This document shows, in pieces, positions 25,567 to 37,222 of a DNA stretch of 64,000 bases. The notes beneath the pieces are model-generated. The model was not told the origin of the DNA and searched no databases. It saw only the letters and a list, made by a program, of their open reading frames with translations. Within the stretch, counting starts at the first letter, position 1, and the number at the start of each line of letters is the position of its first letter. The translations under genes were made by a program, and so were the position numbers. The DNA is from Zhengitettix transpicula (Eukaryota; Arthropoda; Insecta; Orthoptera; Tetrigidae): NCBI GenBank assembly GCA_037074705.1, contig CM073595.1, positions 68,124,139-68,188,138 of the forward strand. The letters are read 5' to 3'.

Positions 25567-28366
25567 TGGCTAAGATTTACTTAACGGAACTTCTTCGAAA
25601 AAAAATTTTCGTGTTTTTTCTGGATAATATACGAAATTCTAAGACCCCTTTTGAAATAATTTTTGACTGACCCCTCTTAATTTAGGAAATATAAGCAATT
25701 AAACTTTAAGCATGTATGACGTCTCCACCATCAATGACGTAAAGCAGTCGTCAGCTGACCGCGCAGAAGCAGCGTCATCTACCCGCAAATACGTAAACTT
25801 AATCAACTACTACATTATGAAATATCTATGTTTCAAAAATCTTCAGTTAAGTCGATATTTCGGAGAACATTTATTTAATGAAAATAAGACCCCTTTTTTA
25901 CAAAGACCACTCAGTTGCATGGGACACCAAATTTATTAGACATGGATAAGTGAAAAATTCGGCAGTTGTAGCCAGCCAGCAAACCATTGAAATGAAAAAA
26001 TTTACGTCTAATTGAAAATAATGAATAAGAAAGATAGCCAATTCAGACAAAAAAAAATAATATAAATACCACACAACAACATTTCTGGGATAATTGAAGA
26101 AAGGTACAAGGCTCCCAGAAACATTGTGGTGTGGTATTTATATTATTATTTTTTTGTCTGAATTGACTATCTTTCTTATTCATTAAACAATAAAAAGGTT
26201 ATGGAGTAGTTCATTGTTTTAATAAGAAAGTTAGCCAATTTTTGACTGACCTTTCTTAATTTAGGAAATATATAAGCAATTAAAATTTCAGCATGTATGA
26301 CGTCACCACCATCAATGACGTTGGCTGAGCCGCGCAGATTGAAGCAGTGGCGTCTACCAGTATAGTTCGAGAGGTTTAGCCTGGCTTACGACCTGCGCGA
26401 AGTGGGGCAAATGAGATGATTGGAGGGGAGTTTGGTCAGTAGAGAACTTCTCTTAGCAGTAAGCTTTAATCTCCCTTATAAATCGCAAACCTCGACGGTC
26501 CACTGTGGTTGCTGGAAACTCCTCACTCTCCTGCGCTGATGGTCGTCCCTCTCACAATCACTGTGTCCTGATTGGTCCTCATCCACACGTGACCCATACT
26601 TTATTCTCCCGCTCTCACATGCCCTTCTTATGAATTTGTATATGTTAGAAATAATTTCCCTACTTTGGCTGTGGATAATTTTACTGCCTCCTAATTTTTG
26701 TTTAATAGTTTCACTTTGCATCCTGGAAACTAATGATGTAAATAATAGTACTTACAAAAATTTTCGTAACATAAATAAAGACAAAATTTACCTACACTGA
26801 GTACAATATATTTCTTTGCGTCAATGTTTTTAGAATAGTATTAACAGTTCGTAGTTGTCGCAGCAAAGAATCGTGTTCAACTGAGCTCATCCTTACCCCC
26901 ACTACATCCTAAGGGGCGAGGACCACTGCGCAGCTTTGGTGGACACGGCATCTGAAACCTCTCGAGCTAGAACTCCGAGAGATACAAGACCGAAGGGCTG
27001 GATTGCGAAAAGGAGCTGACGTCACGACTTAGAGGCCGAAGCAAGGTGCACGTTCTTGACTAATATCTTTGCAGTGTTGTTGTCACGATTTGTGTAATAT
27101 TTACTGATTTACTTGGTAAGTGTTAATTATTTGTCCATTTTAGTCCCATGTATTGTTTTCGCATTGAAGCCAAATTTTCACTAGCAAATTAAGCTCGTTT
27201 AATAATGTTTCTTTTTCTGAGATCTACATCCTTAATTGTAAACCATGGTTATGCCTCGTGATACAGAGGTTTATTGGAAAACCTACGATAATATGCGATA
27301 AATACTATAAGGAATCAATGCGAAAATAATACCTTGTACTAAATGGACAAATAATTAACACCTACCTAAGCAAATCAGTAATTATGCCACAAATCGTGTG
27401 TAATATCCACGTGCAGCAGCTGACTACAACACTGCAAAGATATTACTGAAGAACGTGCTCCTTGCTTCGGCTTCTAAGGCATGACGTCAGGTGCTTTTCG
27501 CAATCCAGCCCTCAGGTCTTGTATCTCTCTGAGGTACTGGTAGATGGCGCTGCTTCAATCTCCGCGGCTCAGCCTACGTCATTGATGGTGGTGACGTCAT
27601 ACATGCTGAAATTTTATTGCTTATATATTTCCTAAATTAAGAAAGGTCAGTCAAAATTTGGCTAACTTTCTTATTAAAACAATGAACTACTCCATAACCT
27701 TTTTATTGTTTAATGAATAAGAAAGATAGTCAATTCAGACAAAAAAAATAATAATATAAATACCACACCACAATGTTTCTGGGAGCCTTGTACCTGTCTT
27801 CAGGTATCCCAGAAACGTTGTTGTGTGGTATTTATATTATTTTTTTTTGTCTGAATTGGCTATCTTTCTTGTTCATTATTTTCAATCAGACGTAAATTTT
27901 TTCATTTCAATGGTTTGCTGGCTGGCTACAACTGCCGAATTTTTCACTTATCCATGCCTAATAAATTTGGTGTCCCATGCAACTGTGAGTGGTCTTTGTC
28001 AAAAAGGGGTCTTATTTTCATTAAATAAATGTTCTCCGAAATATCGACTTAACTGAAGATTTTTGAAACATAGATATTTCATAATGTAGTAGTTGATTAA
28101 GTTTACTTATTTGCGGGTAGATGACGCTGCTTCAATTTCATTTAATTGCCGGTAGATGACGCTGCTTCTGCGCGGTCAGCTGACGACTGCTTTACGTCAT
28201 TGATGGTGGTGACGTCATACATGCTTAAAGTTTAATTGCTTATATTTCCTAAATTAAGAGAGGTCAGTCAAAAATTCTTTCAAAAGGGTTCTTAGAATTT
28301 CGTATATTATCCAGAAAACACGCGGAAATTTTTTTCGAAGGAGTTCTGTTAAGTAAATCTTAGCCA
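25567..28366. mobile_element. Large foldback DNA element with ~1 kb inverted arms, centre near 27240
   Basis: The outer ends are inverted copies: tggctaagatttacttaac at 25567 and its complement ending at 28366. Pairing continues inward along about 820 bp of the left side (to about 26360) and along 26970-27180. The partner is 27305-28366, with a loop of about 120 bp. Each arm contains a smaller nested hairpin (26015-26200 and 27720-27875) and a repeated block with tatgacgt...ccaccatcaatgacgt (25650-25790 and 26225-26360). The left arm is interrupted by another element at 26363-26969. No transposase frame is visible and no clean target duplication can be read at the ends, so the superfamily is open. 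Related partial copies lie at 17080-17352, 44488-44620 and 59381-59730. Confidence 0.85.
26363..26969. mobile_element. Nested ~0.6 kb element with 15 bp terminal inverted repeats
   Basis: TAGTTCGAGAGGTTT at 26363-26377 faces AAACCTCTCGAGCTA at 26955-26969, matching at 14 of 15 positions. These ends coincide with the place where the left arm of the surrounding foldback element loses pairing with its right arm. The arm resumes right after 26969 (ccgagagatacaagacc). The insertion therefore postdates the foldback. A TA duplication is possible at the ends but ambiguous. The minus-strand open frame at 26476-26721 inside it shows no transposase motif. Confidence 0.7.
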
Positions 28367-30784
28367 TTGCTCCACAATATTCATAAAAACCATAATTTTA
28401 TTACAATCTAGTAGTTGATAAATTAATATTTCTAACACATTGACCAACAGATATAGAAAAGGTTATTAACTGAAACATTAGAAAGAAAAGGGTAAAGAGA
28501 CCACAAATAAATTAAATGTATATTTGAATAATCTTATACATCAATTTCTGTGGTATCCCTAAAATTAGTATTGAGTACATTATGTTATTGGGGGGGGGGG
28601 GGGGGTTGTTTTTAATAATTCAAAACGAAGCTATTTCACAGGATACAATTCTAATGAATTTTATGAATTATATTCGAGGTTTTATTTTCTACAAGAATGG
28701 ATGGAGTATGCCATAATCTTCTAATGTAAGCAAATTTAAACTAACTGTCTGAGAAAAAATTAATCCATTCATTGTTCAGTAGCCGGAGCAATAAATGGAG
28801 AAACAAAATTAGTTAAAAACCATAAAATATATCTTGCTTCCATAATAATTAGAAAATATCTAAGAAGCAATTTGTCAGAGATAACCTTTGTATAATTTTC
28901 ACTTTATATTTATTGTTTCTAATTAAAATGAAATGATTGGTCCCTTCAGTGAAAAGTACTAAAAAAATTAATAATTCTGTTAAGAGTAGCTTAAATGCAT
29001 TATCTAAGAGAAGTAGACAGAAATTTTGTTCTATGGATTAGTTCCATTGTGAGTCTGACTTTGCAACTGGGAATGAGCATTAGTTTGAATGGTTGTACAA
29101 TTTTAATTGCATTTAAATACAACTGAGGCTTTGTTCCGGTATCTTCAAACAATGAATTTTATAAGTTTATTGAAGCAACATTTGGGGAAAAAGTAGTAAT
29201 GAGGATGTTACCCATGATTGTGACTGGAGGATGATCTGCCTTAATTAAATTAAAATTTGATCCTCTGTGTTTATATAATTTATTGAAAGTAAATTTTAAG
29301 TTTTCCGCAGCCGAGTATATGTTCCTGGGACTACTTTTTGTTTCTTCCATACAACTTGTTTTCACTTAGCATTTTTTTCAGAGAGAAAAATCATACAAAT
29401 ATTTTAGAGGGTTTTTAGACCAACTCTAGTGGACTTAACTTATTAATAATATCCTCTATATTATTAACATTTTCAATATGGAAGGCTAATTATTTTAAAA
29501 TTTCTCATGCAAATGTATCATATAAAAAATCAGTTCTGTGTTATGAAAAGAACTGCATGAAATTCAAAGAAGCAGTCATAAAATCTTACAATGCAATATC
29601 ACACCCAAGTTTCAACTTCCCCATCATCCAGCACTCATTTTCAACCTCAAAATAACCTCATTTCTCCCTGCACAACATGGAAAAATAACCAGTACACTAA
29701 TTCCAGTTCTTTTCTCCAAACCTGTTGTAACAGTCCCTAAGTAGCTTTCAGTGCTATCACAAAGACACTTGTTTCGCTGGAATAGGTTGAACTGAGTGGG
29801 TCAATGTCTAATGATTTTATTTATTTCCAAATAGCCTAATTACTTTACATTCATCCAATAATACAACAGCTGCACAAATTCTCATAAAGTTTCATACCTA
29901 TCATATTCAATTTAATAAACTCCATTACACAATGTTAATCCATTTAATGTTTTACAGTTTCCCAAATTCTTTCTAAATTGACCCACCCATGTTAACTTTT
30001 TAATATCATGTGGTAGTTTGTTATACATTATTGATCCATTGTGAAACGGAGTCTTTTACTTACTACTGCTATCGGCTTGGTTTACATTAAAGGGACTTGC
30101 TTGTATGTCACTGTCTCTTACCATTTGCATAATAAATAATCTGTTAGTAGTCCATTTTACAATCTATAAATAAATGTTGGAACATCCCTTTGTACCTCCT
30201 TATCAATAGTTAGATGTCCTGGTTCTTTCAACATATTACTTACATGCTCATTACATCTTTTGTTCAATTGAAATTTTTTTGTAACATCAAAATCTTTTTT
30301 TGCACTCAGCTTAAGGATGATTTTGGACTTGTGTGCCTGTAATTTGAACTGCTGCTCTTTATTTCCTGAATGTAAACAGAGAGTTGTACTATTCAAAATT
30401 TAATCTGTTCACTCCTTCTTTCAATCAACATTAAATCACTTATATCTATTTTTTAAAACTGACAATGGGTTATCATTAATGCAATATATAATGTGCCAGT
30501 GTTATCAAATTTCAAATCAAAAATATGTAATTTGTGAAATGAAAAGGTGAGCAATTACTTAACATAGAGGGAGTCACCTGGTTAGACTACATCTTTTTGA
30601 GATTCTTCTGGACACATAATATACAGAATTGTGGATATGCATACAATTTCATAGGACAATTATTGTACTAATGAGTGCACACTTTTGATTTGATAAGTTT
30701 CTCAATTATAATTTGCTATCAATATGTATTTCAATTTTTAATTGTACTTCAAATTTGTTTTCCCTTAAAAATTTAATGTTCCAG
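28367..30784. other. 5' flank of the copper transporter gene; upstream exon(s) not located
   Basis: The sequence is AT-rich and strongly CpG-poor, with no recognisable coding content. The acceptor ttaatgttccAG at 30783-30784 implies a 5' exon, probably untranslated, somewhere upstream. I could not identify it. Confidence 0.4.
28590..28605 (+). repeat. Poly(G) run, 16 bases
   Basis: Uninterrupted G homopolymer in an otherwise AT-rich region. Its length may be an assembly or sequencing estimate. Confidence 0.9.
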
Positions 30785-30790
30785 GTGACC

Positions 30791-30860
30791 ATGAGCTTCT
30801 GGGTTGGAAATGATTTGTACCAGTTTATCTTTGAGTCATTGAATGTAACAACTGTGACAG
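30791..30860 (+). CDS. SLC31/CTR copper transporter, coding exon 1 (residues 1-24)
   Basis: This is the first of four coding exons (30791-30860, 30994-31147, 32353-32558, 33359-33501). They total 573 nt, 190 residues plus stop, with consistent phases. The ATG has a strong context (gtgaccATGa) shortly after the acceptor at 30783-30784. The encoded MSFWVGNDLYQFIFESLNVT matches the start of CTR transmembrane helix 1. The family forms trimeric channels moving Cu(I) into the cytosol, or from endolysosomes for CTR2-type members. The long Met-rich outer N-terminus of CTR1 is absent, so the protein is closer in layout to the low-affinity CTR2 (SLC31A2) type, unless an upstream exon adds it. The frame is open upstream through 30713, so that possibility stays. 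The donor is ACAG|GTGATT, phase 1. Confidence 0.82.
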
Positions 30861-30993
30861 GTGATTTTATCATTTATTTACATTTTACTTTCAAATTTGT
30901 GTACCTGCTGTCCGAACAAATTTTATTCAATGGTCACGAAGTTGTTTTGTTGTAAAAGCTTATATACAAATTGTTTTTCATGTTTATTTACAG

Positions 30994-31147
30994 GTTTCTT
31001 AACAACTTGTTTGGGCCTGTTGTCGCTTTCAGTATTGAATGAATATACACGAATTAAGTTAATAACTAAGAAGCATAGCAGAAACACAACAAATATTGAA
31101 ACAAGTGGAGAATCATCCTCACTTCTGTCCCAAAGAAGTGAAAAAAT
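30994..31147 (+). CDS. SLC31/CTR copper transporter, coding exon 2 (rest of TM1 and cytosolic loop)
   Basis: The acceptor is tttatttacAG at 30992-30993, and Gly24 is split across the junction. The exon encodes GFLTTCLGLLSLSVLNEYTR, finishing helix 1 (the family pattern G-x-x-G-T-C-x-G-L-x-x-L-x-x-L-x-E). A charged, serine-rich loop follows, IKLITKKHSRN...SSSLLSQRSEK, between helices 1 and 2. The donor is AAAAAT|GTGAGT, phase 2, so Met75 is split. Intronic read-through stops at once (TGA at 31149). Confidence 0.85.
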
Positions 31148-32352
31148 GTGAGTGTTGAATTGTTGTATTGGTTTCTTATTAATTAATGTACTTACTTTGT
31201 AGTAATACTTGGCCTTCACTATTTTGTTGATTTGTTTGCTTACCTTTACTCATTGAATTGTGTTGCTGTTGTATTACTGGATATTAAATGATAAATTAGT
31301 AATATTTTCCTCTTTTCTTTACAAAAGCTCTTTGAAATCATTTCTTCTTAAGATTTATTCACATAAATCCATGGCTTGTAGTCTAACTTAAGTATGTTTC
31401 ACTTATCACCACTGGAAATGTAATCTCAAGACATTAATTTTCAATTAAAGAAATTAATGGCTTAGAAATAACCAAAGGAATGTAAATTTAAGATAATTCA
31501 TATATTTAAGGATTTACATTTGCTGAAGATTATTTTGTATTCACATTTATATTTAGTTTCACAATTCCATTCTGAGAATCTTGAGTATTAAGGAGATTTC
31601 TGTTATTTGTATTCTATTCAATGTAAAATTTTGCTCATTTTTCAATTTCAACTGCTTTTAAGTCTTCATAGTTGTTTATTGTTTGAAACACTGTTCTATA
31701 ATTCCTTCCTCTCAACCATATCACATTGTCAACTACTTATTCTATCAGTCTATTGTATTTTACTCTCTGCCTACTTCACTTGGGTTAAAATTCTCACTTT
31801 ACCACTCATATTTCACCTTATTTTCAAGATTGGATAATGGAACACATAAACAATATTAGTTTTGAATTAAATCCACTATTGTTATTAAATTTTAAATACA
31901 AAGTTAAAATTGTGCCATTAACTTTTCATTTGGAATTGATTAAATTCTCTTGTTCAGATAAATTTAATCAATTCTTTCATGTGCTTCCCATAATTTCTGC
32001 ATTTGCACAGTCTTGATTTTTATCTTTTGTGTTTTTAGTTTTTCACTTTAAAATTGATTTCAGTGTATTGCACTTGATGAATAATAATTTTAATTTTACT
32101 TGTTATATATTTAAGACACTCTTGTAAGTTTGTCATTTTAGTTTCTGATAATATTACTTTTTAGCAGCCCATTGTTCTGAATCTCAAATTATAACTAATT
32201 CCACTGAATATTTATCTCGTGTAAAATTTGAAATCACTGTATAAAAGCATTTTGTGGTCAAAATTATTTGTTTTCAGCTTCAAATTACTTCTATTATTAA
32301 AGTTCAATAAGGCTAAAACAAATATAAAGTGTATTTATGTATTTGTCTGCAG

Positions 32353-32558
32353 GTTTCTTTTTTTATCTCAATGTACTCTGTGGTTTACATTACAAGAGTG
32401 TCTTGTGTACTTTCTCATGGTCTGCATTATGACATACAATGTTTACATCTTGGCTTCTATCGTAATTGGTGCTGGAATTGGATATTTAATTTTTTGGCAT
32501 CATATGTATGTCTTGAATAACCCACTGGTAAAACCTAAAATTGGTGAAAAAGCTGAAA
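32353..32558 (+). CDS. SLC31/CTR copper transporter, coding exon 3 (TM2 and TM3)
   Basis: The acceptor is tgtctgcAG at 32351-32352, and its first G completes Met75. Helix 2 contains M97-V-C-I-M101 followed by TYN, the MxxxM copper-binding signature with the conserved M-T-Y-N. Helix 3 contains G114-A-G-I-G118, the GxxxG packing motif at the tight TM2-TM3 turn and trimer core. These motifs in this order define the family. The donor is GAAA|GTAAGT at 32559, phase 1. If the intron is kept, the protein would end two codons later (TAA at 32564-32566). Confidence 0.9.
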
Positions 32559-33358
32559 GTAAGTAATATATTGGATTGGGGAGCAATGGATAATGTTACT
32601 TTTGATTTCTATTTGAGTGCAATTTATTCATTCATTGCAAGCAAGGAATAATAATTTATATATATTTTGGACAGTGAATAATTTGTTTTCAGGTAATAAG
32701 GAACTTTTATTCAGAACATAGGTTCAAGAGTCTGCAAACCTTAGAAACTACTTGATTCAACCTAGCTCAGACTGTGTTGTCTTCCTGTGTCTGTTACAAT
32801 TTTGTTATGGTTATATGATTGAATTATCATTCATTAATTAAAAATTAATGGAATAAGTTTTCTGAATATGAAAAATGAGTTGTATCAACAATTCACTACA
32901 CTTTAATAATTACACGCTTATTTTTCTTGTAGGACTGAACTACATTACACCGTGATTAAATATACATTGTGTGTATATAATGGAATATTTGAAAAATTGA
33001 ATATCATGTTTATTATCCTATTTATATATCAGACTGTTATAAGCTGTTATAATTTCATACAAAATTCAATCTTTGTGAAATTATTCCATTCCCTTGTGTA
33101 TTTACTTCAGAATCAATATTTTGTACTCATTTTTCTCTTATCAGTAACCCAGTATCGATTGTACCAGTAACATATAAGCAATCAATTTAGTCATCCCTGA
33201 CCTAATCCTGAGTTCTGTGATTACAAAGTGCAGAGTTCTTCCATATACCGATACTTAAAACAAGTTGAATACTGATAACTCATGTCCACATTTTTATATG
33301 TAGTTTCATAAAAATATAATATAATATACATTTTACTTTCACATTACATATACTTCAG

Positions 33359-33501
33359 GTGAACCAGAATGCTCTACAAGAGTTATGAAGGATATCGCCA
33401 AGAATTTAATTAATTCCTTGTCAGGAGACAGCCTTGAATCAAACTGTGAAGACCCAATCAATGTTATTGAACCAAGAGGAAGTTTTTCAGTAATTGAATG
33501 A
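33359..33501 (+). CDS. SLC31/CTR copper transporter, final coding exon (cytosolic tail)
   Basis: The acceptor is acatatacttcAG at 33357-33358, and GT completes Ser144. The frame then encodes EPECSTRVMKDIAKNLINSL and a further 26 residues ending SFSVIE, with stop TGA at 33499-33501. This makes a cytosolic tail of about 50 residues, longer than in human CTR1 and CTR2 and without the terminal His-Cys-His copper-handoff motif of CTR1. It holds two cysteines (PEC, SNC). The phase fit and open frame support it, but conservation of the tail is untested. An alternative last exon at 32933-32955 is also possible. Confidence 0.65.
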
Positions 33502-34140
33502 GGTAGTTCAAGCAACTTGTTGAACAACCTTTTTGTTGAAGATCAAACTCTTATATGTGCCACACCTCTAAATCAATACAAATAATTCAATAAGCTCAAC
33601 AGGTGTTCTGACTGAAGTAAGCCATGAATATCTGAGTGTTCTATATTCAAAACGAATTGAAACAACTGAATGGAATGGTTTGATCAGTGTTAGCATTGTT
33701 GAACCCAAAGAAAGTAATGATAAGGAAACCTGAAACTCTATATCGTCTATTGCATGAAGTGTACATATTTGAATTATATAATTTTTTTCTCAGTTTTTAA
33801 ACAGATTTTGAGTGAAAATATTTTATATTATTCAGACTATCTCTTTTTTAAGTTCCTTGTTTTAAGTATTTACCAAATAATGTAAACTGTACTTTTTCAA
33901 GTTAACTATTTAAGTATTTACCAAAGAGTGTAAACCATAATTTTATGCCTAGTCAGAAAGCTCATAAAGACTTGTGTGTTTTATATGTAACATATACCAT
34001 TAAAAGTTGAGACTGAAATGATTTATTGTATGACATTTGGTGAAAAAATTCTTTCTCCAAAAATATCACAAGCCTCTGTACCGAATCATTGACGTGACAA
34101 TTATAATAAAAAAGATTTAATGTTGAGGATAAATAAAATG
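33502..34140 (+). terminator. 3'UTR and poly(A) signals of the copper transporter gene
   Basis: CpG-poor, AT-rich sequence after the stop. AATAAA occurs at 34105-34110 and 34132-34137, close together, which suggests cleavage shortly after 34140. A local repeat, aagtatttaccaaa.a.tgtaaac, occurs at 33866-33889 and 33913-33936. Confidence 0.5.
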
Positions 34141-35994
34141 AAGTATTGGCAGTAGTTTTAATGTTAGATTGGCTTTGTGGCACATCCGTAGATTTACAAG
34201 ATGGTGGGCAGATTAATTTTAACAGGTATAATACATACTGTATTATTTTTGAATGAAGCACTGTTTTCAAGTATCTCTATTTAAAGATGTTCATTTGTGT
34301 GGTCTATTTAATGGCATAAATTTTAACCAGTATTTTCACACAGTTCATAATTTAACATGAAATGATTTTTTTTCAGCATATACAGAATTCAAAAGATTTT
34401 TGAGCACTTATTTTATCATAATCTTGTTAACGATATTTCTGTTGTACCATAAAATTAAAGAACTGCTGGCAGAACAAAGCACATGACAATTTTCAAACAT
34501 GCAAGAAATTGTCTTTAGCTTTGATTGTAAAGATTCTACGTGAAAAGTTTTTCTGAAGCTTTGCTCATATTTTACACACAAAATTGTAAAAAAAAACTTA
34601 TGAGTGTGTGCTTTCATTTTTGTAAATAACTACTAGGACTGTAGAATGCAGAACATTTTAGATATGCCATACAATGCTTCAGAAAGTCCGATGGTTTTGT
34701 GTTTGTTGTCGGTAAAAGTACATTTTATGTATGACTGGTATATTTGCTACATATTTATTTTTCACTCCAAATTTCTATTGTTTGTTTCCGACCAAACTGA
34801 TGGTTTGACTCCACTGGCGGTCACAGGTCTTCAGTTAGCTACAAGTTGGAGTTGCTCAGTTTTCAGTTCAACCATATTTTGTATTAGACATTGTGTCCTT
34901 ATGACTGTTGGTCTTGTTTACAGATCTTTATCTCGATAGTTGCATCAGCTCAGTTGAATGTGCTTCTTGCTGAGCACATCGCTCCATCTTTATTCACAGG
35001 TTGATACCGTTGGCTTCGATTGCTCGCTCACATATAAAGTGAAGACACAGGATCCTTACTTGATACGTTCGCCAGTTGGGTAGTCCTCCAAACCAGCATT
35101 TTCTACATAGGAAACAATGGTGTTATTGCAACTGTTTAATATAGAATGACAAAATCGTTTCTCTAGATGATCGTTGAAACTACTGTCGAAATAATTTTAC
35201 AGAGAACATAGAAATCCCATTATGTTATTATCAATATTCTATACTGGATGTAATCAGATCGGAGCGTAACTGCAGCTCTACCGTCGTTATTCGTACCAGG
35301 GATTAAGTTTAACGGTGTATTGACATGGAAGATCAAGTCAGCTTCACCTTTCTATAATTCGAAATGTTTGAGGAAACCATAAAATAAACTGGGCTTCGGT
35401 AAACGTTATTCATCTACTTAAAATATTTCAAAGTATAAAAAATTTGACAAACATTTATGACACCTCGACTTTTTATGTAGAGCCTACCTTTTATCGTTCT
35501 GTGTTTCTTAATTGGATTTATGTGATACTCAAATTTTATTACTTCGTACTAAAAATGACTTGGCGTCAGCAATAGTTTTAGCCTATAGGGTATGCATACG
35601 GGATTAATATTCTGTGAAAAGTTGCGTGTGCCGCAAGTAATTGTTGAGAGTGCATTGTTATTACATTTCCCCCATTGGTAGTTTATTACATACTTCATTT
35701 CGGCCAACTAATTACAAAACAATTTCAGCTGCGAACTGCGGCCTTTAAAATTTTTTCTGGTATTCATTCCTCCATTCCCTGAGTTTTCCACTGCTCTCCT
35801 TAAAGAACGCCTCCCATGTCTTACGCTTTACTCAAAAACTCTGGCAATCTTTGCGTTTCACGTTAAGATGATCACGCCCATTGAAACCTATACAGATCTG
35901 TCATGCAGATCCACACTGATCAAGGCCGAGTCTTTAAAATAGCAGATTTTTATATTTCAGTAACGAATGTTTTCTCATGTATCAATCTTTATTT

Positions 35995-35996
<2 letters not shown>

Positions 35997-36052
<56 letters not shown>
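35997..36052 (+). repeat. (TA)n microsatellite
   Basis: About 28 TA units without interruption. The open frames reading IYIYIY across it are artefacts of the repeat. Confidence 0.97.
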
Positions 36053-36053
<1 letters not shown>

Positions 36054-37061
36054 TCATTAAGTTTTTTCATAACGAACGAAATATGCCACTTGTGTACCAT
36101 CGGAGTTATATTTTTTCTTATTGATATATACTACTATTTGAGTATGCGGGTATGTGAACCATATATTGTATGTTTCTTATTTTTTATGTGTCAGTTTTCA
36201 AGTTTCGCTCGCTACCGTAGATCTTATGTCGTTTTCCGTCGGAGCTGAGTCCCTAAAAATTGTGATAGTCTATAATTGCGAATGCGGTAACACTACTAAT
36301 ATTATGAGTGGTGGGCAGAGAAATAATACCTATTCACTTTTTGTCAGATTGTGGCAAGTTCTGTTTGAGAGAAAATCAAATATATATTTCGATCACCACT
36401 GAATTGTGTTGGAGACAGCTTCATAGATCTCATAAGATTACTTTCTGACGAAAGAATAGAAACGTCTTGGAGTTTATTAGTGGAAACTTACATATCTGAA
36501 GATTTCGACTGAAGATCTGGCGGAGATGTTCCACAGGAATGCGAATATAACATTCCAATTTCAATTCATTTTTAAATTATTGACGCTTTAATGAAATTTC
36601 AGGTAACAATACAATCACAAACACAGCTTTAAATATATGAAACAGTAATGTAAAATAATGGAAAAATTTCGATTCGAGGATTTGACTTCTGTAAAACTAA
36701 AGACCATACAAATATGTCAGTTTTTAACGTTAAGTTGATTATTATTGATACCTCAATAAATCTAATAATTGAAAATGAGCTAAAAATGAAATATTTTTTT
36801 GTCAGGATGATTTCCGTCTTTCATTAAAATCTGTGAAAATGTATTAAAACCTCTACCGCAGTTATGCAAAAGAACGTTCTATCGTGTCATCCAATGTCTG
36901 AATACTTCCTCTGTTGTTGTCCCCACTTGTCAGGATTGAGGCTTCATGTCTACAATCACAGGGCTCAGTCGCTTCATCCATACATGTTATTAAATATAGG
37001 TGCCGAGCCGGTAAATTGGTAGATAAAACTTTAATCAAGATGTTTTGTATGAGAGTCGTCT

Positions 37062-37222
37062 TCCGCTCACGTTACTCGTCAGAGGTTAATGCAAGAGCAA
37101 CAGGTAGCATATGGAGGCCACGAGAGCCGAGGGAATTTGTTGACCATGGCCGTGGAGCTCGTAGATGACACGCTTGGCTGCGTCCCAGTGTCACGGCCCG
37201 CCTGACGAGACTACTGAGCGGA
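37062..37222. repeat. Inverted repeat pair, possible small MITE
   Basis: TCCGCTCAcgttaCTCGTCAG at 37062-37082 faces CTGACGAGactacTGAGCGGA at 37202-37222. The two 8 bp ends match exactly around a 5 bp differing centre. The enclosed 120 bp is GC-rich for this region. No target duplication was found, so a transposon call is tentative. Confidence 0.4.

Noticed and set aside
27823..28056. 77-residue open frame in the right foldback arm (and its look-alike at 59384)
   Set aside because: Both are the same repeat arm read by chance, with no transposase motif.
25567..28366. PiggyBac-type origin of the foldback, from TTAA at the left end
   Set aside because: TTAA lies at 25561-25564 and near the 59.7 kb copy's end, but at different distances, and it is absent at 28366.
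32952..33170. Hydrophobic open frame as part of the copper transporter
   Set aside because: It lies in an intron in a frame that does not join exon 3. Its membrane-like look comes from AT-rich codons.
35903..36248. Open frames with IYIYIY repeats
   Set aside because: They are translations of the TA microsatellite at 35997-36052.
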